Made by a program: the position numbers and the translations under genes
Part shown: positions 6,948 to 14,889 of the stretch, one piece after another
How the letters are laid out: every line of letters starts with the position of its first letter
Position numbering within the stretch: position 1 is the first letter of the stretch
Virus record (IMG/VR): IMGVR_UViG_3300030060_007767
Span: 1-24,103 of that record
Length of the DNA: 24,103 bases
Source of the DNA: a virus
Reading direction: 5' to 3' (one strand)
The notes under the pieces: generated by a model
Database searches by the model: none
What the model was told of the DNA's origin: nothing
The model's input: the letters and a program-made list of their open reading frames with translations, nothing else

Positions 6948-9134
6948 GTGCCCAGTTTAAATATTCCGATAACTGCAGAAGACAGAACTAGATCTGCATT
7001 TAATTCTGTTCTTAAATCCACTGATAAATTAAACAAATCTTTTGGTGGGCTGACCAAGACCCTGGGACTTTTGGCTGGTGTTGGTGGCATCGGGGCTTTA
7101 GCAAGCAACCTTTTAAATACTGCAGACAAGCTGGGAAAGGTTTCAAGCAAGCTTGGAATTGCAACCCCAGAACTTCAAAAATTCCAATTCGCCGCAGAAC
7201 AGTCAGGAATCAATTCAGAAACCCTGAACACTGCACTGCAAAGGTTCACCAGAAGACTGGAAGATGCAAAAAAGGGGGTGGGTCCAGCAAAGGATGCCTT
7301 TAATGATATGGGTCTTTCATTTAGCAATCTGGATGGAACCACAAAAACTGCAGAAGAAATGTTTCTTGATGTTGCAGATGCAATGGCAGGAATAGATGAC
7401 CAATCACAAAAAGTTTCTTTAGCATTCAAACTTTTTGATTCTGAAGGGGTCAGTCTTATCAATATGCTTCAGAATGGTTCTGTTGCAATTAAGGACATGG
7501 GTGATCAGCTTGAATCAGTTGGTGGAATCATAGATGACAATGCGATTAAAGCTTCTGAAAGATTTAACGATGCAATCAATTTAATTTCAAAATCAGTAAG
7601 GGGTGTTTTTTCTGAAAGTGTTTTATTTATTGATGATCTTTTCCAGGGTTTATCAAAAACCTACCAAAAATTTTTTGGTGATTCAAAAAATCTAGTAGAA
7701 ACCACAAATGAAGAAGTGGTGACAAGGGTTGAACAAATAGCAACCCAAAAAAGATTCAATGAACAGATTGAAAAATCTATTCCTAAAATCGGTTTATTAG
7801 ATGAAAAAATTGCAAAAATTACAGAAAGACAAAAAGTAAACACAATGGCCCAGCTTTTGGCAGGAAAAGCCATCGAAAAATACACAAGAAAATTAAAAAC
7901 TTCAGTTGAAAAGCAAAAGGATCTTCGGGATGAATATGATTTATATATCATTTCTTACACAAATGCTTTTGTAAGACTGGGCTTATTAAATAAAAAACTT
8001 GAAGAAGAAAAACAAAAACTTATAGGAACAAAAAACTTAATAGATCAAAACAGTTCATCAATTGAAACCTTCAACAATAGGTTAAGACTTACACAAGAAA
8101 CCTTTGATGATGGCATCAATTTGGATGTGGTGGACCTGACCCCAGTTCTTAATAACAATTCAATGAGGCTTTCTGAAATGACCATTGAATTGTCAGAACA
8201 AGAACAAAAATTCATTGATATTTTTGAAACAGTTAAAGACCTGGATAAAACTTTTGAAAAGTTTGGTTTCAGGGCTTCAACAATGTCACAACTGAAAGAC
8301 TTTGCAAAAACCTTTCAACCCCTGATTGAAGGTGCAGGGGCAGTGGGTGATTTCTTTGCCAGACAGGGGGAAGGAATCATGCAAGCAGGGGGGGCATCAG
8401 GGCAAAGGGCCATGCAAGTTGGAAAGGAATTTGCCACCAAGGGGGTTGAAGCTGGGATCATGGCTTTGGTTCTGTCCAATGAAAAGGTCCAGGAAGCACT
8501 TGGAAAAGTCTTTGATGCCCTATTTGAATTGATTGATCCGATCATTGATCTTCTTGCCCCTGTCATTGAATCCCTGACTGAAATTTTGGTTGAATTAAAA
8601 CCACTGTTTGAATTGTTTTTGCCGATCATGAAAGAACTAATGATTCCATTAAAGGGGTTGATTCATGTAATCAAACAATTTATTGGCCCAATTGTTCATT
8701 TCACTAAAGAAATTGCAAAAATTTTCACACCAATGGGAACCCTTACTGATGCACTGAATGCATTGGCATCACCACTTAGATCCTTAGAAGATGCAATAAA
8801 AAGAATTGGTGGTGTTTTTGGTGGTGGTGGGGGTGGTGGAAACATCGTAACAAAAACCATCAGTTCAATTGGTGGTGCTTTGGGTTTTGCAGATGGTGGA
8901 AGGGTCAGGGGTAACAGATCCATAATCGTGGGAGAAGAAGGTCCAGAAGTCTTCACCCCAAATCAGAATGGAACCATTATTCCAAACCATGATCTGGGTG
9001 GTCAGACAGTGGTGAATGTATTTCTGGACATGGAAGGACAGGTGAAACTTCCACTTCATCAATATGTTTCGAGTGTTCAAAGAAGGGCTGAAAGGTCTGG
9101 GAACCCACAACTGGCAGGGATTCTGGCAGGATGA
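6948..9134 (+). CDS. Tail tape measure protein (728 aa)
   Basis: This is the longest tail gene. The start is GTG at 6948, with AAAAGG 7 bases upstream and no better ATG nearby. The N-terminal third has helical repeats and GLLAGVGGIGALASN. A long coiled region (about 240-430) follows, then a strongly hydrophobic amphipathic stretch (about 510-600: VLSNEKVQEALGKVF, LAPVIESLTEILVELKPLF). A seven-glycine run follows, and the C-terminus has the typical FADGG ... IIVGEEGPEVFTPNQNGTI motif. It spans the tail lumen and sets tail length; with the usual rule of about 0.15 nm per residue, the tail would be near 110 nm. It overlaps the next gene by four bases (ATGA). Confidence 0.93.
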   Translation: MPSLNIPITAEDRTRSAFNSVLKSTDKLNKSFGGLTKTLGLLAGVGGIGALASNLLNTADKLGKVSSKLGIATPELQKFQFAAEQSGINSETLNTALQRFTRRLEDAKKGVGPAKDAFNDMGLSFSNLDGTTKTAEEMFLDVADAMAGIDDQSQKVSLAFKLFDSEGVSLINMLQNGSVAIKDMGDQLESVGGIIDDNAIKASERFNDAINLISKSVRGVFSESVLFIDDLFQGLSKTYQKFFGDSKNLVETTNEEVVTRVEQIATQKRFNEQIEKSIPKIGLLDEKIAKITERQKVNTMAQLLAGKAIEKYTRKLKTSVEKQKDLRDEYDLYIISYTNAFVRLGLLNKKLEEEKQKLIGTKNLIDQNSSSIETFNNRLRLTQETFDDGINLDVVDLTPVLNNNSMRLSEMTIELSEQEQKFIDIFETVKDLDKTFEKFGFRASTMSQLKDFAKTFQPLIEGAGAVGDFFARQGEGIMQAGGASGQRAMQVGKEFATKGVEAGIMALVLSNEKVQEALGKVFDALFELIDPIIDLLAPVIESLTEILVELKPLFELFLPIMKELMIPLKGLIHVIKQFIGPIVHFTKEIAKIFTPMGTLTDALNALASPLRSLEDAIKRIGGVFGGGGGGGNIVTKTISSIGGALGFADGGRVRGNRSIIVGEEGPEVFTPNQNGTIIPNHDLGGQTVVNVFLDMEGQVKLPLHQYVSSVQRRAERSGNPQLAGILAG

Positions 9135-10780
9135 CTGAATCTGTAATAATAACAGTTCAAATGGAAGTCGCTTCAACCCAATATTATATGGCAACCCAAG
9201 AATTCACTGGTTCAAATTTTTATAATCCATTTGTTCAAAGTCTTCCATCAATAGAATGGTCAGGTGAAGGGTTTTTAAAAACACAAGCAGGCCAATTAGT
9301 TCTGACTAATAATCCTGATAATGATGATCACCCTTTTGCTTATGCTACAAATTGGAATTCACTAATAACAAATCCTGATCAGCAATTCTTAACCAGCATC
9401 AATCCTGGGGAACCAGAAGGGCCAAAAGGAGCCTTATGGCATGGGTATTCGGTTGTTAGATCAATTAGTGAAAATGCAATAGAATTCGATCTTTTTGAAT
9501 TTGCTAAATATACGGAACTTGATATTGAAAGGTTGGTTGGAAGTTATTCAGTTTCTGCATTGACTGCAGGAAACCCCACTATCTTGACCATAGATAACAG
9601 GGAAATGGGTTCAAACACTGCAGAAACCTGGATTGAACCAGGAGATCTTATTGAAGTCAATAACACCTTCAGCCCTGTCATTGCAAACACTCAATATCTG
9701 GTGACTGCAGTTTCATCAAACAATGTCAGTATTGATTTGGATTCTTCAGGTGCAACCTTTGCCACTCCCAGGGTGGTTACCAACACCTTTGATTCAGGAT
9801 CAGGAACCCAGTGTGTCTTAAATAAAGTTCTGACTGTTCCTTATGTTGCTTTTGCAACGGGTGCAACTAAAAGGGAAATACCCAGGGACCGATTTTTCCA
9901 GGATGGATTTTTTGGTGCCTATTTTTTCACTGCATTTCAGAACTGGTTTCCATCACCAGGAAGTAATTTTCAAATCTTCATTGATGGGGTTGATGAAACT
10001 TCAAATTTTACACTTGTTACAAAATCTTACAAAAGAACAGACAATGCCAATTTTGATGGAACCATCACTGTTCTAACTACCACCACTGATCAAACAGTTT
10101 TTGATTTGGTGGACCTTCTATATTCCCCTTGTGACAAGACCAAAGCCCCAGATTCTGATGACAGTGTGAAAGCTGGGGTCATGATTGAATTTTCAAAAAA
10201 CACAATAGTTGAAGATTTCCTGGATGAAATCTGTAAAAACACCAATCATCATTTTTTTGTTCGCTATACTTCTGCAACGGATTCAGCCCTAAATTCATTC
10301 CTGATTGAAAGGTCCAATACACCATCTGCAACCACCCTGGATGATGGTCAGATAATTACTGCGAGCTATATTTTCAAGAATCCTGTGAAAGCAGTTTCTT
10401 GTTCATTCAAAACAAGAAACGAATCAGGAAGTTTAGCAGGGGATAATTATCAATTCACTGTATCAACCAAAAATCTTTCAATCCTTAATTCGGATCTGCC
10501 AAGTGGTTCAGAAATATCAGTTGACCAGATTCATGATCAGACGGGTCAGCAACTTAGTTATCTGCAAGCTATCTTAAATATTGAAAAGAAAATCAATGTT
10601 TCTGTAACCCTGGATAATATCAACACCACTATTCTGCCAGGGGATAATCTGAATTTCACAAGGGAAGTTGATCAAATAACTGTCAATCAGTTACTTGTTA
10701 GAAAGATTTTTTATGATCTAAATACCCAGCAAACCACGTTTGAAGGTGATGGGACAATCACCCTTTTAGAAAAAGCCTGA
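9131..10780 (+). CDS. Tail hub / distal-tail structural protein (549 aa)
   Basis: This large, beta-rich, Asn/Thr-rich protein has no signal peptide or transmembrane segment. Residues about 330-470 read like a hub domain: DQTVFDLVDLLYSP, then NTIVEDFLDEICKNTNHHFF, then FLIERSNTPSATTLDDGQII. The end has SVTLDNINTTILPGDNLNF, a beta-domain pattern found in gp27/lambda-J-type hub proteins. Location right after the tape measure supports a role at the tail tip. ATG at 9131 overlaps the tape measure stop (ATGA), and its own stop overlaps the next ATG (TGATG). The exact lambda equivalent (M, L, K, I or J) is not resolved. Confidence 0.65.
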   Translation: MTESVIITVQMEVASTQYYMATQEFTGSNFYNPFVQSLPSIEWSGEGFLKTQAGQLVLTNNPDNDDHPFAYATNWNSLITNPDQQFLTSINPGEPEGPKGALWHGYSVVRSISENAIEFDLFEFAKYTELDIERLVGSYSVSALTAGNPTILTIDNREMGSNTAETWIEPGDLIEVNNTFSPVIANTQYLVTAVSSNNVSIDLDSSGATFATPRVVTNTFDSGSGTQCVLNKVLTVPYVAFATGATKREIPRDRFFQDGFFGAYFFTAFQNWFPSPGSNFQIFIDGVDETSNFTLVTKSYKRTDNANFDGTITVLTTTTDQTVFDLVDLLYSPCDKTKAPDSDDSVKAGVMIEFSKNTIVEDFLDEICKNTNHHFFVRYTSATDSALNSFLIERSNTPSATTLDDGQIITASYIFKNPVKAVSCSFKTRNESGSLAGDNYQFTVSTKNLSILNSDLPSGSEISVDQIHDQTGQQLSYLQAILNIEKKINVSVTLDNINTTILPGDNLNFTREVDQITVNQLLVRKIFYDLNTQQTTFEGDGTITLLEKA

Positions 10781-11994
10781 TGGAATTAATTCAAGCATCC
10801 AAAATTACTTTAACAACTGCAGGAACAGGGGCTTTGAATTCGTCTTATGCGGTTGCAAATGTTGCAGATGATAATCCTGGGAAACCCTTCATTAGTTCTG
10901 CAACTTCTGAAACAATCACCATTAATGTTGAAGCTGGAACCCAGGCTATTTTCCTTTTTGGACTAATGGCAGATACTGCTATTTTGACAGTAAATGATTC
11001 AGTTGGAATCGGTCAATCAACGGAATTGAATGTGACCCCTTATTCATCTATTAATCAGTTGAACATTGGAACCACCAACCTTATTCCACCCGAATATCTG
11101 TCATGCACCTTGTCACCCTATTCAGGGACAGTTCTTCCAAGCCCTTTGACAACAGACACCACTACGACTGATGACATAACTGGGGCACCAAATACTTTGG
11201 AACTTCAAGCAAATCTGACTGTTGGTGATGGGCAAGGCAATAATCAGGAAGTGGTTATCGGCTTAGACACTGACACAACTGTTCAATTCAATTCAAATGG
11301 GGTTCCCTTAAATTCTGCAACTGCAACCATCCAGCTAACGACATCAACGGATAGAAAAGATTTAGCAGTAACTGGTGAAAATATTGGTTACTGGGTTCAG
11401 GATTCAGGTGCAACTGGGAGATTTAAAAACAGTTCTGGGGCTTCCGATTATGTCAACACCAATAATCATGGAAATGTCAGGCTTGGTTCCCATGTCACCA
11501 TTGGGGGAACTTCATACCAGATCACCAAGATTGTAGGAAATGGAACCACATCTGGGGCAATAACCCTTTCAGGATCTGCCAGTTCTGCCACTGTGACCCA
11601 AATGCTAAACCCTATTAAACTGGGGATCTTTAGGATGGGATCTGTTTTATCTGTATCAAATCCCCAGATTGGGGCACAAAAATCCTTCAATGACTTCAGC
11701 TATAAAAGGCCATTGATTGATGGGGGGTATACCCAGATCCAACGAAACGTGGTTTCTATCTATGCACTTAACTCAATTATGCCCAGGGCTGAAGCTGAAA
11801 ATTTCATAAATCATTATCGTGCATTTAGATCAAAACCCTTTCCTGTTTTAATATTTGATTCAATGCCTGCAGGACAATCAGAAAATGTGAAATATAGTGG
11901 ATTCTTCTATCTGCCAGAACCACCACAAGTCAGTTATAGTTTCAAACAGGCAGAATTTCAAAACATCACCTTCAGACTTCGAGAAATAACCTAA
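10780..11994 (+). CDS. Distal tail / tail-tip associated protein (404 aa)
   Basis: Residues 1-70 look like a small beta-sandwich domain that could bind the preceding hub or a ligand (NVADDNPGKPFISSATSE, then AGTQAIFLFGLMAD). The middle is a Thr/Gly-rich beta region. The last 110 residues form a compact module (KRPLIDGGYTQIQRNVVSIY, then PRAEAENFINHYRAFRSKPF, then PVLIFDSM) that resembles the C-terminal part of tail proteins lying between the hub and fibre in environmental siphoviruses. I do not recognise a named family. It is coupled on both sides (TGATG, TAATG). A baseplate or fibre-adaptor role is inferred from order. Confidence 0.55.
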   Translation: MELIQASKITLTTAGTGALNSSYAVANVADDNPGKPFISSATSETITINVEAGTQAIFLFGLMADTAILTVNDSVGIGQSTELNVTPYSSINQLNIGTTNLIPPEYLSCTLSPYSGTVLPSPLTTDTTTTDDITGAPNTLELQANLTVGDGQGNNQEVVIGLDTDTTVQFNSNGVPLNSATATIQLTTSTDRKDLAVTGENIGYWVQDSGATGRFKNSSGASDYVNTNNHGNVRLGSHVTIGGTSYQITKIVGNGTTSGAITLSGSASSATVTQMLNPIKLGIFRMGSVLSVSNPQIGAQKSFNDFSYKRPLIDGGYTQIQRNVVSIYALNSIMPRAEAENFINHYRAFRSKPFPVLIFDSMPAGQSENVKYSGFFYLPEPPQVSYSFKQAEFQNITFRLREIT

Positions 11995-12899
11995 TGGCTG
12001 ATCGAATATTAAAACCAGACAGTGGTAATGATCTGGTTCTTCAAAATGATGATGCTTCTGCAAAAATTGAAATAAATGAAGCTGGAACAATTGTCCATAC
12101 TGGAACTTCTTCAATTGATGTTTCGGGTGGGACATTCACCACATCATCTGCCCAGAAACAGGCTATTGTTCAGGCTGGTCCAGGTTCAGGAACACTGGAT
12201 GTTTCGGGTGGGACATTCACCACATCATCTGCCCAGAAGCAAGCCATTGTTCAGGCTGGTCCAGGTTCAGGAACACTGGATGTTTCTTCTGCAACCTTCA
12301 CCACATCAAGCTCACAAAAGGATGCAATTGTTGATGGTTCAACTGCTATTAGTAGATCAGGAAATAATTTAACTTTTGCGGGGACAATTGGAAATACGGG
12401 TGATAACACAATAACAAGTGGGAACCTAGTCATTGGTACGGCAGGAAAAGGAATTGATTTTAGTGTTAATTCCCATCTAAGCGGTATGACAAGTGAACTG
12501 CTCGATTCATACGAAGAAGGCACTTGGACTCCCAATGTTGGTGGTAATGCCACTTATGGTACAGGTACGGGAGAAGTTTATGGTAAATACCAAAAAGTTG
12601 GTAATGTTTGCCATGTTCAATGGAAAATAAAAATAGATACCCTTGGCACAGGAACAAATAATACAATGTTAGGGTTTCCTTTTACTTCTGCAAATGTAGG
12701 TGCATTTCAAACAGGTTGTGTCTCTTTTCACAATGCTTGTGCTACATCATTCATTTGGATAGCATTTTATATGAATAATAATGCAACTACTATGCACTTC
12801 GTTACTAAAGGGTCAAGTCAAACTGGGGTTAATAATGCACCTGTTATTTTTCAAGATGGTACTGAAATAGGTGGTGCGATAAGTTATTTCACATCTTAA
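11994..12899 (+). CDS. Tail fibre / receptor-binding protein with tandem repeats (301 aa)
   Basis: The N-terminus (MADRILKPDSGNDLVLQNDD) is a fibre-type attachment module. Residues 42-115 contain two near-identical 27-residue repeats and a diverged third (DVSGGTFTTSSAQKQAIVQ core), which likely form a triple-stranded shaft. Residues about 170-200 carry LLDSYEEGTWTPNVGGNATY, a motif very common in phage fibre tips, followed by GKYQKVGNVCHVQWKIKI. The C-terminal beta region (about 200-301, with several Cys and aromatic residues) is the likely host-contact domain. It is the last large tail gene. Tandem repeats in fibre shafts commonly expand and contract. Confidence 0.8.
   Translation: MADRILKPDSGNDLVLQNDDASAKIEINEAGTIVHTGTSSIDVSGGTFTTSSAQKQAIVQAGPGSGTLDVSGGTFTTSSAQKQAIVQAGPGSGTLDVSSATFTTSSSQKDAIVDGSTAISRSGNNLTFAGTIGNTGDNTITSGNLVIGTAGKGIDFSVNSHLSGMTSELLDSYEEGTWTPNVGGNATYGTGTGEVYGKYQKVGNVCHVQWKIKIDTLGTGTNNTMLGFPFTSANVGAFQTGCVSFHNACATSFIWIAFYMNNNATTMHFVTKGSSQTGVNNAPVIFQDGTEIGGAISYFTS
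12117..12338 (+). repeat. 81-bp tandem repeats in tail fibre (two copies plus a diverged third)
   Basis: Copies at 12117-12197 and 12198-12278 differ at only a few third-codon positions (for example AAACAGGCT versus AAGCAAGCC). A third, partial copy begins at 12279 and diverges. All are in frame, each adding 27 residues. Confidence 0.93.
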
Positions 12900-12915
12900 T
12901 CATTTTTAAATAAAA

Positions 12916-13194
12916 ATGTCACTCACAAAACAAACAATAACAGACAAAATTGAGTCTGTACGAGTACAAGAACACTATGTAATTCAGGTCCGTGAAGCAG
13001 TTCAGGTGCTTGAGGATGGTCAAGTAATTTCACAAAACTTTCATCGTTATGTTCTTAACCCAGATGCAGATGTTTCAGCAATAAGTGATGATGTAGTTAA
13101 GGCCCAATTTAATGCGGTTATGACTTCAGAGGTTAAGGCAAACTATCAGGCATTTCTGGCAGAACAAAACTCTGAAAATACACCTTCAGAATAA
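12916..13194 (+). CDS. Small tail-fibre-associated phage protein (92 aa)
   Basis: Acidic, no signal peptide. It begins MSLTKQTITDKIESVRVQEH, continues YVIQVREAVQVLEDGQVISQ, then FHRYVLNPDADVSA, and ends in a disordered SENTPSE tail. Proteins of this size, with a strand-turn-strand 'I-Q-V-R-E-A-x-V-x-E-D-G' pattern and a 'S-x-x-F-H-R-Y-V-L-x-P' block, are frequent beside fibre genes of aquatic phages. Function is unknown; a fibre chaperone or tip accessory is possible. There is no clear Shine-Dalgarno site (TAAATAAAAATG), and the gene ends immediately next to the following start (TAAATG). Confidence 0.72.
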   Translation: MSLTKQTITDKIESVRVQEHYVIQVREAVQVLEDGQVISQNFHRYVLNPDADVSAISDDVVKAQFNAVMTSEVKANYQAFLAEQNSENTPSE

Positions 13195-13641
13195 ATGAAA
13201 AAATTTTTCATTCATTCACTGTTTCTTGTTCTTTCTTTTCCAGTTTGGGCTGATCAACTGATAGCCCAATATTCTGGGGCTAGGGATTTTCACCCTGATC
13301 AAACTTCTGCTTATGAATATTCAAGAATACCCCAGAACCAGGGTGATACCACTGACAAAATCTTTGATATAATCACAGGATCTGATGCCCCTTTGTTGGC
13401 TTTGATTGTTGGGTGCTTGGGTCTGTTTATATATAAAAATGAACAATCAGCCAGGGCTGACAGAACCAAACTTTCTGACAGGCTTTTTGAAGTCATAAAG
13501 GAATCCCAAATTGCAATGGATGGGGTCAAAAACGAATTGACTGCCATCAAAATTCAAGATGCCGATACCAATGCTAGGGTCAGCAATTTGGAACGCGAAA
13601 CAGAAGGGATCAAAGAAAGACTGATGACCATGAAAGCCTGA
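13195..13641 (+). CDS. Membrane protein with signal peptide and C-terminal coiled coil, lysis cassette (148 aa)
   Basis: Residues 1-19 form a signal peptide (MKKFFIHSLFLVLSFPVWA, cut expected before Asp20). The stretch to residue 62 is polar. Residues about 65-80 form one membrane span (APLLALIVGCLGLFIY). The rest is charged and helical (DRLFEVIKESQIAMDGVKNE ... NLERETEGIKERL), likely a coiled coil facing the cytoplasm. Membrane span followed by a KNEQSARADR-type helix recalls BhlA/UviB-type holins; a spanin-like or pinholin-regulator role is also possible. It is directly upstream of the holin candidate and endolysin, so a lysis role is likely but the exact one is not shown. Confidence 0.62.
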   Translation: MKKFFIHSLFLVLSFPVWADQLIAQYSGARDFHPDQTSAYEYSRIPQNQGDTTDKIFDIITGSDAPLLALIVGCLGLFIYKNEQSARADRTKLSDRLFEVIKESQIAMDGVKNELTAIKIQDADTNARVSNLERETEGIKERLMTMKA

Positions 13642-13642
13642 T

Positions 13643-13885
13643 ATGGACAGAGATCGTTTATATATCAGGGCTGGTCTTTCATTTCTTCTTCTTCTGATTT
13701 TTTGTGTTTTACTGATACTGATTTTTTATGTGGAACTTCCCAGTTCTGCAGAAATCACATCAGCAACTTTATTGGGTGCATTAGTGGGGAACCTGACAAG
13801 CACCCTTTCATATTGGTTCGATTCAACGGAACATTCAGAAAACAAAGGAAAGGAAAATGGAAGCACTGGTGATGAAACTGCTTAG
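13643..13885 (+). CDS. Holin candidate (80 aa)
   Basis: The charged N-terminus MDRDRLYIRAG is followed by a strong membrane span (about residues 10-32, GLSFLLLLIFCVLLILIFYV), then a second, weaker hydrophobic segment (about 41-58, ATLLGALVGNLTSTLSYWF) and a hydrophilic charged tail (STEHSENKGKENG). Two membrane segments, small size and a charged C-terminus are typical of holins, and it sits in the lysis cassette. It starts one base after the previous stop. Its 3' end overlaps the next gene by 29 bases. Confidence 0.65.
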   Translation: MDRDRLYIRAGLSFLLLLIFCVLLILIFYVELPSSAEITSATLLGALVGNLTSTLSYWFDSTEHSENKGKENGSTGDETA

Positions 13886-14072
13886 TGCTTTTGGGGCTGG
13901 GATTGCTTCAGAAGTGACTGAATTCACCCTGGACAAAGGTGAAGAATGGTTAAGGGAAACCCTTGATGAAGATGATTTCAAAACACTTGATAAAATAGTG
14001 GACATCGATGAAACCCAAGTTCATTCAACTGTTCATGATTTCTTAAAAGAAAAAATCCAGATTCCATTCTGA
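13857..14072 (+). CDS. Small acidic lysis-cassette protein of unknown function (71 aa)
   Basis: The start is ATG at 13857, supported by the AAAGGAAAGGA ribosome site just upstream inside the holin gene. Residues 1-20 (MEALVMKLLSAFGAGIASEV) are mildly hydrophobic and amphipathic, and the rest is acidic (DKGEEWLRETLDEDDF). A peripheral membrane protein or holin partner would fit. It ends in the TGATG overlap with the next small gene. I recognise no family. Confidence 0.58.
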   Translation: MEALVMKLLSAFGAGIASEVTEFTLDKGEEWLRETLDEDDFKTLDKIVDIDETQVHSTVHDFLKEKIQIPF

Positions 14073-14227
14073 TGAACATATCTTCTGCAATAGACCAATT
14101 GAAATTTTATGGTAAAAAACTTTCTGCAAAACTGTCTGAACTTTACTGGACTATTTCCCAGAAAGTTTGGAAAGCGTACCAGAAGGGAATTTCTTTTTTT
14201 AGCAGGGGGAATGTTCATCATGGGTAA
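14072..14227 (+). CDS. Very small basic protein between holin and endolysin (51 aa)
   Basis: The ATG at 14072 overlaps the previous stop (TGATG). The frame encodes MNISSAIDQLKFYGKKLSAK, then LSELYWTISQKVWKAYQKG and ends SFFSRGNVHHG. It is basic and amphipathic with regularly spaced aromatics (Y, W, W, Y), which would suit an amphipathic membrane-binding helix. Its last eight bases overlap the preferred endolysin start. It is plausible from coupling and composition but unrecognised; it could be a leader that couples endolysin translation. Confidence 0.5.
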   Translation: MNISSAIDQLKFYGKKLSAKLSELYWTISQKVWKAYQKGISFFSRGNVHHG

Positions 14228-14648
14228 ATATCTTTCACCCCATTTCACTGCATCAGAATGTAACTGCAATGGCACTGGAAAATTGCCATGGGATGATGGC
14301 CTGGACAAAGATCAGTTTATGGCTTTTTTGGAACTTCTGGAAGCAATCAGAAAGGAATGGGGATCAAGACCCATTGTGGTCAATAGTTTTTACAGAAGCC
14401 CAGAATATAATAATGAAATTTCATCGACTGGACCAACTGGACCCCATACTGGCAGGGCTGGTGGATTTGCAGTTGATGTGGGGGTTTCTGGTGGGCAAGC
14501 TTTAGATCTGATCCAGGTTGCCAGGGAAGTCAATCTGACTAATGTTCAACCTATTCAGGGGATTGGGATCAAAGGAACTGGACCCCATGCAAAAAGGTTT
14601 GTCCACCTGGACAATCTACCCAGGAAAGCATTGTGGTCTTATTCCTGA
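14220..14648 (+). CDS. Endolysin, peptidase M15 (M15_3-like) family (142 aa)
   Basis: The catalytic domain of a zinc D-Ala-D-Ala-type or L-Ala-D-Glu-type peptidoglycan peptidase is clear: YLSPHFTASECNC, then NSFYRSPEYNNE, then TGPHTGRAGGFAVDV and KRFVHLD. Predicted zinc ligands are His76, Asp86 and His129, numbered from ATG 14220. That start is chosen because AGCAGGGGGA lies 10 bases upstream and the protein then begins exactly at the domain edge (MGKYLSPHF). A longer in-frame reading from 14109 would add an unrelated basic stretch. There is no signal peptide, so a holin is needed. The His-to-Asp gap is three residues longer than the usual H-x6-D. Confidence 0.86.
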   Translation: MGKYLSPHFTASECNCNGTGKLPWDDGLDKDQFMAFLELLEAIRKEWGSRPIVVNSFYRSPEYNNEISSTGPTGPHTGRAGGFAVDVGVSGGQALDLIQVAREVNLTNVQPIQGIGIKGTGPHAKRFVHLDNLPRKALWSYS

Positions 14649-14660
14649 CTGCATTTCAAA

Positions 14661-14889
14661 GGTATTAAAAAGGTATTAAAAAATACCAAATCCTTCCAAG
14701 TTCTTGTTTTTAAAGCATAAATTTGGCGGAGATGTGTAGGAATCGAATCCATTCATTTAAGCCAGATATTATGCTTTTTCTTTAATGATTTCAATAAGAT
14801 GCTGGGTTTGTTTCGTTCCTTAAAAATAGGTATTAAAAGGTATTAAACTGTATTTTACCCTGCATTTTTAGCCCAAAATCGGTATTAAA
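14661..14889. repeat. Five direct GGTATTAAA repeats flanking the att core (candidate integrase arm sites)
   Basis: GGTATTAAA occurs at 14661-14669, 14672-14680, 14829-14837, 14839-14847 and 14881-14889. Two copies lie left of the core and three right, with 10-11-bp steps inside each pair (one helical turn). The last copy overlaps the integrase stop codon, and the second forms GGTATT-AAAA-AATACC with following bases. This spacing is what arm-type sites of lambda-like integrases look like. Confidence 0.7.
14724..14747 (-). other. attP core resembling the 3' end of a tRNA-Sec (selC) gene
   Basis: Read on the minus strand, the 24 bases contain TTCGATT (T loop), CCTAC (T-stem 3' half), ACATCTCC (acceptor 3' half), G (discriminator) and CCA. 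Seventeen bases follow the T loop, as in selenocysteine tRNA (8-bp acceptor), whereas ordinary tRNAs have sixteen. The bases before the loop do not form the matching GTAGG, so only the 3' part is carried, as expected for an attP. An inverted repeat AAAGCATAA/TTATGCTTT (14712-14720 and 14769-14777) surrounds it. Confidence 0.6.

Noticed and set aside
11466-11690. Minus-strand frame inside the distal tail gene
   Set aside because: Shadow of a strongly coding plus-strand gene, no ribosome site.
14672-14687. GGTATT-AAAA-AATACC as a terminator after the endolysin
   Set aside because: The stem is only 6 AT-rich pairs with no T run; better explained as part of the arm repeats.
14724-14747. A complete tRNA gene at the att core
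   Set aside because: Only the T loop to CCA part matches; the anticodon and D arms cannot be formed from flanking bases.
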